Part shown: in pieces, positions 13,619-20,312 of the stretch
Layout: each line of letters starts with the position of its first letter
How positions within the stretch are numbered: position 1 is the stretch's first letter
Assembly (NCBI RefSeq): GCF_002293435.1
Contig: NZ_DBDF01000096.1
Span: 1 to 20,312 of the forward strand
Length of the DNA: 20,312 nucleotides
Source: Bacteroides sp. UBA939
Lineage (GTDB): Bacteria; Bacteroidota; Bacteroidia; Bacteroidales; Bacteroidaceae
Direction of reading: 5' to 3'
Position numbers and translations under genes: made by a program
The notes under the pieces: generated by a model
Databases searched by the model: none
The model's input: only the letters and a program-made list of their open reading frames with translations
What the model was told of the DNA's origin: nothing

Positions 13619-16600
13619 TTATCGTCCTACCATCACTTTTTGTCCTTCCAGCAGGTAGATGCCGCTGTCCAGTCCGTGTACTTCGTTCACGCCTTCGCGG
13701 GCTTCGATGATGCGTACGGTACGTCCGGTAACGTCGTAGATGTTGATAATGCGGTCTGCATCCGTCGTGATGTAAATCACACCGTTGCGGCTGTAGGCTT
13801 TCGTAGCTTTGTCCGGAGTAGCGGGCAGGTCTCCGATGCCGGTGATTGTACCGTCGCCTCCGCCGATGCTATAGAACATGGGCGCTCTGGCCGATGCCGG
13901 AGTTTTGCCTTCATTGGTTACAAGGTAGACCTGGAAAGGATAAACGGCGGGATATCTGGAGTTGTTTTCGTTATAATTCTTAACGAACACGCTACCGGCG
14001 CTGTAATATTTATCATCGCCGGAATACCCGCTGTTTTGATTCAATACATATACCGTATCATGCTGCATCACTCCGTCATACGTGGGTACCAGGTCAAATT
14101 TGGTTCCTTTACTACGCTTCAAAACACCTTGGGTTGCTCCGAGCGTAATGCCGTTGGTTACATCGGATGCGGCAAACTTCACATCACCACTGATATTGTA
14201 TTCACTGGGGTATTTGTCATTGTTCGGCATACAGATCAGGTAAGCCTGGTGCGCTTTGATTTCCGTTGCGGCTTTGTACATGCCATCCGTTCCCAATTCA
14301 TATAGCCAGAAAGGCAGTGTTCCTGCTGTTTCCAAAGCTGCGCTTCCGAAAGGAGCTAATGAAATAGTCTCCTGCTCTTGGTTGTATCGTTTGGTAAAAC
14401 TGATTTCCTTTACATCGAAAGGCAATACAATTGTTTGCCAGCCGGCAGCATCGCCGTAACCGCTCTGGCTATAGAATGATTTGGTATAAGTGACTTTCTT
14501 GGTTTTCATTGCCGTAGCAACCGAATAACGGTTGTTGGTGTAGGCAATGGCGATAGAGTCGGTGATACCATTAAAGAATACGTGTCCTATGTTGTCTGTA
14601 TTACTAACCTTTCCGTCGGCAGGTAAGTAAAGGTTGTCTATCTCACCGAATTTATCTTTTGGGAATTGGGCGGAAGAGTTCCAATAAACGTTAGGCAAAT
14701 GATGGTTAACATAGTTCCCATTTTCATAATAACCGTAGGTGGCACGGAAGGCATTATTCCCAAGTTGTATATTCTGGGAAGGAGTAATATCTAAGGAAGT
14801 TTTAATATAAGTGTAATAGAATGCGTCTACGCCTATGGAAGTTACATTGTTTGGTATCACAACTTGGTTGTAAATTCCATTGCTGAAAGCTCCTTGTCCA
14901 ATATTGGTGACGTTAGCGGGTATTGTCAGGCTGTTGATATTACTGTAATTCAAAGCGTATGCACCGATAGAAGTCAAAGCTGCCGGCAGATTGATTTCTT
15001 GTATAGGACAATTGCTGAAAGCATTATCTCCTAATGAAGTTACGGTTTCCGGCAATTTCACAATGCGCAGGCTATCTGCACCACTAAACCAGCTATCGAT
15101 GGTTGTGAGGGAAGTAGCGGAGAAATCCACACTCCTGATTTTACGACTACCGCCGAAAGCTCCACTACCTATACTTTTTACACCGGCGGGGAAAGTGATT
15201 GACAAAAGGGAGTTATTATAAAAGGCAGACTCTTGGATAGTAGTAAGAGTAGCGGGGAGTGATGTAATGCTTTGCAAGCTGTCGCATTCATAGAATACAT
15301 AAGCTTTAATAGTATCCAGCTTTGTTGTGGAAAGGTCTATGCTTTTGAGATTGGTACATTCGTAGAAAGTACGACCTCCTATTTCGGTTAAAGCTGCTCC
15401 TGAAAGGTCTACTGTTTCCAGTTTGTTACAGCTAAAAAAAGCACCGGAATAATATGAATTACCGCCGATTATTTGTTTCAGCGATTGAGGCAATTTTACA
15501 CTCTTCAGACTGTCGCAATTATAAAAAGCGGCAGTCTGAATTGCTGTTACTCCTTCGGGAATATTAACGTTCCTTAGATTTACGCATTGATAGAATAAAT
15601 TGTTGGGAATTATTTTGATAGCAGTAGGCAACGTGACACTTTGCAGTGCGCCACAGTCAGAGAAAGCATATTCACCTATTGTTTCTATGGTATTGGGCAA
15701 AGTCACTGTTACCAAGCTGTCGCAATTCTCAAAAGCGCGTGCGCTGATTTCGGTTGGTGTAGCTCCTTCTGCAAAGAGTATGTTCTTAATACCGGTATCG
15801 TTGAAACCGTTGATAGTCCTCATGCTGGGTGGGAAAGTAACGGTTTTCAGAAGGTCACAACCACTGAAGCTATTATTGCTGAGATTGATAACGCCATCGC
15901 TTAGGATTACTTCTGTCAATCCACTGTTTCTAAATGCTCCTTCGCTAATAGTCTGCACACCACCGGGAATTGTTACTTTTCCTAAAGAACTGCAACCACT
16001 GAATGCGTAGTTTTGTATGGTCATAAGTCCGCTGGGCAGAGTGATATCTTTCAACTTTATGCAATTCTCGAATGTATATGAGTAGATCTCCGTTATGTTA
16101 GGAGGGAAGTTGATACTCTCTAATTCCTTGCAGTCCCGAAAAGCATACGCTTCGATTTCTGTTAAACTCTGTGGTAATTGAGCTTTCTTTAGTGCCGTGT
16201 TAGCAAAGGCATAGCTTCTTATGAGTGTCAATTTGGTAGGGAAATTGATGTTTTCTAATGAAGTACAATTCCAAAAAGCCTCTCCGCCAATTGTTCCTGT
16301 TTCTGTAGAAAGAGTTACTTCTGAGAGTGCAGAACAATTATAGAAAGCACGATAACCAATATCTGTAACTGTATTAGGTATTGCTATGGAAGCTAATGAG
16401 GTACAATTAGAGAAACAATTGCTAGGTATTTCTGTCAATTGATTTGGCAGAGTAATGGACGTTAGTGATGTACAACCAGAGAAATTGGATAAAGATAATA
16501 TTCCATTTGGCATAGTCAAAGATTGCAGTGCGCTACATCCACTAAAACTTCCTGTTTGCGTCAATCCGTCCGGTAATTGTAAAGCGGTTAATCCGGAGCA

Positions 16601-17539
16601 ACCATAGAAAGCACTATTTAGACTTAACAGACTACTTGGTAGGTTGATGGATGTTAATCCTGTACATCCCCTAAACATATAAGGAGCAAGGCGCTTAATG
16701 CCATTGGTTATAGTAACGTTGGATAGTTTTGTACATCCCCAAAAAGTGTAACCAAAATAGCTCTCACTATTGTAGTTGTTATTCTGTTCACTGAGATAAC
16801 TCCAACCTAATATCTTTCCTATTCCCAAGCTTGACGGAATTGATACCGTTGCCAAATCCTGACATTTATTGAATGTATAACCTCCCATTGCCTCTACACC
16901 TTCAGGAATACTTATTGATGATAGCTTGATGCAATAGCTGAATGCCTTAGGGCCTATCCATAATAAAGTAGCCGGAAGTTCTACTTCTAGCAGGTTGACA
17001 CAACGGGCAAAAGAAGAACAACCGGGGCTCGAAGTATCATCTTCACTATCAGCCCTGACTACTTTAGGTTGTCCGCTTACTCGTGTCTTCTCTACATTCC
17101 ACGGATTATCATTGTTCCATGTACCGATAGACCATACTGCCTTTGGCAATACGACTTTTGTCAGAGCCGTCATACCATAGAACATACGATCTCCAATCAC
17201 ATCATTCTGTGTATAATTACCATTGTTGCCTGTATCGTAATAACTCGTCACTTTATCTTCTACAATATTGGCTTCTTTCAGGTTCAGTACCTTCAATGTA
17301 CCTGACAATGCGCGTATTGTCAGTATATCCGTTCCGTTCAGCGGCCCGCTTATAATCAGTTCGCTTATCTTAGCCCGGTCTTCTTCGCTTGCCGGAAGTT
17401 TACCGGAGAGTGTTCCGGCTTGTGTTAGAGTCACGCTTGTCTGTGCATTGATGCTCAGAATGCTTGCCAGCACCATGCATACACTTACATAGAAATGTTT
17501 CAGCTTCATAGTGGTATATTTTTTATTATTATTTTTCAT
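13619..17539 (-). CDS. BspA-type leucine-rich repeat surface protein
   Basis: 1306 residues. Signal peptide ending SINAQ; the ATG at 17539 is 5 bp after the previous stop, but Met11 (17509) preceded by an A-rich tract gives a more standard signal peptide and may be the true start. About residues 110-990 are BspA/LRR_5 repeats of roughly 23 residues (pattern C.SL.SI.LP..LT.I...AF..C), dozens of copies. A following domain has the GWQTIVLPFD motif (about 1030) frequent in such proteins. The end (about 1245-1306, GVIYITT ... IINIYDVTGRTVR ... SGIYLLEGQKVMV) resembles the type IX secretion/Por sorting-domain fold. Known relatives are surface adhesins of oral and gut Bacteroidetes (BspA binds host matrix proteins). 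Middle of the four-gene operon. DNA repeats make slippage-driven length variation likely. Confidence 0.88.
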   Translation of the reverse strand: MKNNNKKYTTMKLKHFYVSVCMVLASILSINAQTSVTLTQAGTLSGKLPASEEDRAKISELIISGPLNGTDILTIRALSGTLKVLNLKEANIVEDKVTSYYDTGNNGNYTQNDVIGDRMFYGMTALTKVVLPKAVWSIGTWNNDNPWNVEKTRVSGQPKVVRADSEDDTSSPGCSSFARCVNLLEVELPATLLWIGPKAFSYCIKLSSISIPEGVEAMGGYTFNKCQDLATVSIPSSLGIGKILGWSYLSEQNNNYNSESYFGYTFWGCTKLSNVTITNGIKRLAPYMFRGCTGLTSINLPSSLLSLNSAFYGCSGLTALQLPDGLTQTGSFSGCSALQSLTMPNGILSLSNFSGCTSLTSITLPNQLTEIPSNCFSNCTSLASIAIPNTVTDIGYRAFYNCSALSEVTLSTETGTIGGEAFWNCTSLENINFPTKLTLIRSYAFANTALKKAQLPQSLTEIEAYAFRDCKELESINFPPNITEIYSYTFENCIKLKDITLPSGLMTIQNYAFSGCSSLGKVTIPGGVQTISEGAFRNSGLTEVILSDGVINLSNNSFSGCDLLKTVTFPPSMRTINGFNDTGIKNILFAEGATPTEISARAFENCDSLVTVTLPNTIETIGEYAFSDCGALQSVTLPTAIKIIPNNLFYQCVNLRNVNIPEGVTAIQTAAFYNCDSLKSVKLPQSLKQIIGGNSYYSGAFFSCNKLETVDLSGAALTEIGGRTFYECTNLKSIDLSTTKLDTIKAYVFYECDSLQSITSLPATLTTIQESAFYNNSLLSITFPAGVKSIGSGAFGGSRKIRSVDFSATSLTTIDSWFSGADSLRIVKLPETVTSLGDNAFSNCPIQEINLPAALTSIGAYALNYSNINSLTIPANVTNIGQGAFSNGIYNQVVIPNNVTSIGVDAFYYTYIKTSLDITPSQNIQLGNNAFRATYGYYENGNYVNHHLPNVYWNSSAQFPKDKFGEIDNLYLPADGKVSNTDNIGHVFFNGITDSIAIAYTNNRYSVATAMKTKKVTYTKSFYSQSGYGDAAGWQTIVLPFDVKEISFTKRYNQEQETISLAPFGSAALETAGTLPFWLYELGTDGMYKAATEIKAHQAYLICMPNNDKYPSEYNISGDVKFAASDVTNGITLGATQGVLKRSKGTKFDLVPTYDGVMQHDTVYVLNQNSGYSGDDKYYSAGSVFVKNYNENNSRYPAVYPFQVYLVTNEGKTPASARAPMFYSIGGGDGTITGIGDLPATPDKATKAYSRNGVIYITTDADRIINIYDVTGRTVRIIEAREGVNEVHGLDSGIYLLEGQKVMVGR

Positions 17540-17544
17540 TGAAT

Positions 17545-20199
17545 TTATTTATTGTTGCGGGTATTGGTTCCCGGAGGTGGATTGTCACCGTCTCCCGGTT
17601 CGGGTTTGTCCGCGTCCTCGGTGGTGAAAGTCCGGCTGCTACCGTAACTGATGCCTTTGGCATTGATGGCGTAGGCACATACACGATAGCGGGTCTTACC
17701 TGTCAGCCCGGTTAATTTGTGGCGCATGGAAGTACCTTCGGTAGTGATAGCGACCTTTGTTCCGTTGGCGACAGTGAGTTCGGTTCCATCATCTACCATC
17801 CAAAGGAAGCCTTTTTCGGTAACAGTCAGCTTTCCATCATCCTGAATGCTGGCGCTAAGCCAGGCGGTCGTTGCGTACACTTCCGATACAGTTGTACTAC
17901 CTACCGATGGTTTCTTAGTTCCGTCGTCATCGCCCGGTGTAGGATTGTCACCTGCGCCCGGAGGCAGCTTGGAAGTATTGAAGTTCCTACTGTAAGTAGT
18001 GGTTTCCCCATTCTTATTGATTACGTAGCCATACACATTGTATGCGGTATTCTCCGTCAGTCCGGTAATGGTTCCCGTCACGATGTTTCCGGTAAGTGTT
18101 CCCGGCGCGTCGGTATATTCACTGTCGGTTGTCTTTCTCCATTTAAAACCTTGCGCTGTCAAATCCGCTCCTCCGGTACTGCTGACCTCGAAAGAGAAAC
18201 TGAGGCTGTACGCTTCGGTCTTGGTAGAGTTCAGTTCTCCCACGATGGCTGTAGAGCTGCTTCCGGTCTGGAAAGAGAGTGTATTGCTATAGCCTGCTCC
18301 TACATTATTGATAGCGTACGCGCGTATATGATATAATGTATTGTAGCTAAGCCCGGTCAACTTGGCGGCAAATGCGGTTTCCGTACTTGTTGAGACGAAC
18401 TTGGTGCTGTATCCGTCAATCACAGGATCGCCATAAGTGGAAACCACAAAGCCACGTTCTGTTATCACCTCTCCTTCGCCGCCGAGGTTGGCAATGGAGG
18501 CGCTTGCCTGTGCATTGTCGTCCTTGATGTTAATTACATTCAAACCGTTCAGTACAGGCTCGGTGTGTTTTGTGGTAGTGAACTGCTCAACAGTGCTGTA
18601 TCCTGTGCCTTTGGCGTTGGTGGCAAATGCGCGGACGTAGTAAGTGACGCCGCCCTCCAAATCGCTGAGGCTGGCGAGTATGTTATTGTCTGTTTCCGTA
18701 GAGATAACTGTGAGGTCATCCAGCGTAGGCTCGGACTTGGTGTTGCTGTAGCAGACGCCCCTTCGCGTTACTTCCAGTCCGCCGTTGGTGGAAATCGTAG
18801 CCCGTACCTTGGCTCCTGTTTCCGTTTTGTCGTATACGGAAGGTCTGCTGACGGTGGGGCTAAAGGTGGTTTCGGTATTGAACAGGATATCTCCGCTGTA
18901 GAAAGTACCGTCGCGGGTGATGGCGTACGCGCGGGCGTGGTAGGACGCTCCTTCCGTCAGGCCGTTGATTGTGGCGGTTACGCTTTGTCCCGTACTGTTG
19001 TCGGTCACTTTGGTTCCACCAACGGAAGGGTTCACTTCCGTGCCGTAGCAGATGCCTTTTTCCGTTATCGTGCTACTTGATTCGTGCGCCATCTGCGCCG
19101 TAATGGTAGCGGAGGAAGAAGTCAGGGCAATGACGGTGGCTTGGGTGAGCGATACCACTTGTTCCTTGTCGGTGGTGAACTCTACCGTGGCGCTGTAACC
19201 TACCCCTTTCTCGTTCTTGGCATACGCGCGCATGTAGTACTTGGTGCTGGCTGTTAGTCCCGTCAGAGTAGCTGAGAAGCTTGCGGAACCATTCTGCGCC
19301 TGTACGTACTGGCTTGATTCAACGACAGGTTGCCGGCTTTCGGTACTGTAGCAGAAACCATATTCGGTGGCTGCGAAACCGTGATCTTCCGTGACAACGC
19401 CCATGCAAACGGCTTCGTAGGCAATGGCTTGCACCGGTTTGTCGGCAAGGCTGCCTGTTCCGTTGGCTATGACAACCGGAATCTTTTGCTGGGTGGTAGT
19501 AAACCGGACGGACTCACCGTAACCCGTCCCTGCATCATTGGTGGCGTAGGGGCGGACGATGTACGTGGTGTTTGCCGACAATTCCGTCAGTTCAGCAGTA
19601 AACTGGTTGTCGAATGCCATTACGGTCCGGTCGTCTATGGTAGGCTCGGAGGCATTCTCTATGTATATGGCGTATGCAAACCCACGTACCGTAGGGTCGT
19701 ATCCGCCATTATCCGTGATGGTGGCGGAGAGGGTGGCGCCAAACTCGGTCACTTCGGTTGCCTCGGCGAGGCTCAGTGAAGGCGGAATGGCGTCTTCGGT
19801 GCTGAAACTGTTGATCTGTCCCCTGATAACGGATTTACCGCTACGGGCAAAGATGCAATAGTAATACTGCTCTCCGGGTGTCAGTCCTTGAACTGCGGCG
19901 GTATAATTGTTACCGTCTCCCAGGGTAGCGTTTACTTCTTGTGCGTTGTTGAGGCTGGATGAAGTAGAATAAAGGAAACCTATCTTCAAATCACCGGTAC
20001 TGCCGGGGTGCTTCATTGCCGTTCCCTGGAAAGTGGCTCCGAAACGGCTTAAGTCTGCGGCACTGTTGGTAGTCAGTGTCGGCGAATAATTTGAAGGTTC
20101 CTTGTCTTCTTCACAACCTATCACAAGCAGCAACAAGAATAATGACATACATACATGCTTTAACACGCACGCATGTCGAAATGCGTAATGTTTACTCAT
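17545..20199 (-). CDS. Lipoprotein with eight Fn3-like modules
   Basis: 884 residues. Signal segment MSLFLLLLVIGC with Cys29 as the lipidation site; the 17 residues before Met18 are Cys/His-rich, so 20148 is an alternative start. After EEDKEPSNYSPTLTTNSAAD come about eight Fn3-like modules, each with an ERGF-type strand and an RAYA.N..G.GYS end strand; module 7 diverges most (GFKWRKTTDSEYT ... VYGYVINKNG). Between modules 7 and 8 lies PPGAGDNPTPGDDDG, similar to the protein's own C-terminal PGDGDNPPPG tail. Paralogue of the 764-residue lipoprotein three genes downstream (MKINQIK...). First gene of the operon; 5 bp separate it from the LRR gene. Likely surface-exposed. Confidence 0.85.
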   Translation of the reverse strand: MSKHYAFRHACVLKHVCMSLFLLLLVIGCEEDKEPSNYSPTLTTNSAADLSRFGATFQGTAMKHPGSTGDLKIGFLYSTSSSLNNAQEVNATLGDGNNYTAAVQGLTPGEQYYYCIFARSGKSVIRGQINSFSTEDAIPPSLSLAEATEVTEFGATLSATITDNGGYDPTVRGFAYAIYIENASEPTIDDRTVMAFDNQFTAELTELSANTTYIVRPYATNDAGTGYGESVRFTTTQQKIPVVIANGTGSLADKPVQAIAYEAVCMGVVTEDHGFAATEYGFCYSTESRQPVVESSQYVQAQNGSASFSATLTGLTASTKYYMRAYAKNEKGVGYSATVEFTTDKEQVVSLTQATVIALTSSSATITAQMAHESSSTITEKGICYGTEVNPSVGGTKVTDNSTGQSVTATINGLTEGASYHARAYAITRDGTFYSGDILFNTETTFSPTVSRPSVYDKTETGAKVRATISTNGGLEVTRRGVCYSNTKSEPTLDDLTVISTETDNNILASLSDLEGGVTYYVRAFATNAKGTGYSTVEQFTTTKHTEPVLNGLNVINIKDDNAQASASIANLGGEGEVITERGFVVSTYGDPVIDGYSTKFVSTSTETAFAAKLTGLSYNTLYHIRAYAINNVGAGYSNTLSFQTGSSSTAIVGELNSTKTEAYSLSFSFEVSSTGGADLTAQGFKWRKTTDSEYTDAPGTLTGNIVTGTITGLTENTAYNVYGYVINKNGETTTYSRNFNTSKLPPGAGDNPTPGDDDGTKKPSVGSTTVSEVYATTAWLSASIQDDGKLTVTEKGFLWMVDDGTELTVANGTKVAITTEGTSMRHKLTGLTGKTRYRVCAYAINAKGISYGSSRTFTTEDADKPEPGDGDNPPPGTNTRNNK

Positions 20200-20239
20200 A
20201 GATAATAAATGTGTAAAATACGGTTCTTACTCTTCGTTA

Positions 20240-20269
20240 CAATATATATAAATAATTTAAGTTTCTCAA
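20240..20269 (-). promoter_or_regulatory. Possible promoter of the surface-protein operon
   Basis: On the minus strand a TTG (20269-20267) is followed after 20 bases by TATATTG (20246-20240), close to but not an exact match of the Bacteroides TTG/TAnnTTTG pair. The tract is very AT-rich, so chance matches are likely. It would give a leader of about 35 nt before the start at 20199. The remaining 20270-20312 shows no gene. Confidence 0.3.
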
Positions 20270-20312
20270 GTTACTTATATTGTTGATAATCAAGAGTATC
20301 TCTATTCTCCTC

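Noticed and set aside
13496..14305. Plus-strand open frame of 269 codons near the end of the LRR gene
   Set aside because: It spans the gap and two real minus-strand genes and has no domain; shadow of the LRR coding strand.

Overview
The window looks like chromosomal DNA of a gut Bacteroides or close Bacteroidales relative; the species cannot be fixed from the sequence. The signs are many lipoproteins whose signal peptides end in Cys, a BspA-type leucine-rich repeat protein, an NVEALA-type peptide beside a 6-bladed beta-propeller lipoprotein, a DUF4861 protein next to a gluconate 5-dehydrogenase-like SDR, A-rich leaders with little Shine-Dalgarno signal, and TAnnTTTG-like promoter motifs.

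Layout. (1) 140-2290, plus strand: an IdnO/KduD-like short-chain dehydrogenase and a DUF4861 lipoprotein, probably the end of a uronate or pectin-type sugar-acid operon that begins outside the window. The two genes are separated by nine perfect ACTACTW heptads, whose first copies fold onto an upstream imperfect copy as a long hairpin. (2) 2291-3035: no intact gene. It holds a strong hairpin terminator, a frameshifted minus-strand relic, the frameshifted C-terminal end of an ISAs1-like transposase, 2.5 copies of a 23-bp repeat, and a likely promoter. (3) 3036-5027, plus strand: a lipoprotein with a transglutaminase-like Cys/His core and a C-terminal discoidin-like domain. (4) 5246-9695, plus strand: a compact cassette of thioredoxin-like membrane-anchored protein, NVEALA-type Cys-rich pre-peptide, 6-bladed beta-propeller lipoprotein, O-antigen-ligase/polymerase-like membrane protein with C-terminal TPRs, and a signal peptidase I homologue. 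(5) 9696-9875: heptad repeats and a strong terminator between convergent operons. (6) 9876-20199, minus strand: a four-gene surface-protein operon. In transcription order it is an eight-module Fn3-like lipoprotein, a 1306-residue BspA-type LRR protein, a PEGA-domain/beta-barrel protein and a seven-module Fn3-like lipoprotein. A possible promoter lies at 20240-20269.

The best candidate for an undescribed system is the NVEALA cassette. A short exported Cys-rich peptide precursor is encoded with a CxxC redox-type protein, a lipoprotein propeller, a Wzy/WaaL-like polytopic protein that lacks the usual ligase His-Asn pair, and its own signal peptidase. I infer a peptide maturation and export pathway: leader cleavage, disulfide formation, perhaps conjugation to a glycan or lipid. 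The second candidate is the surface operon, in which two paralogous Fn3 lipoproteins flank an LRR protein and an outer-membrane PEGA protein, suggesting one adhesion or surface complex.
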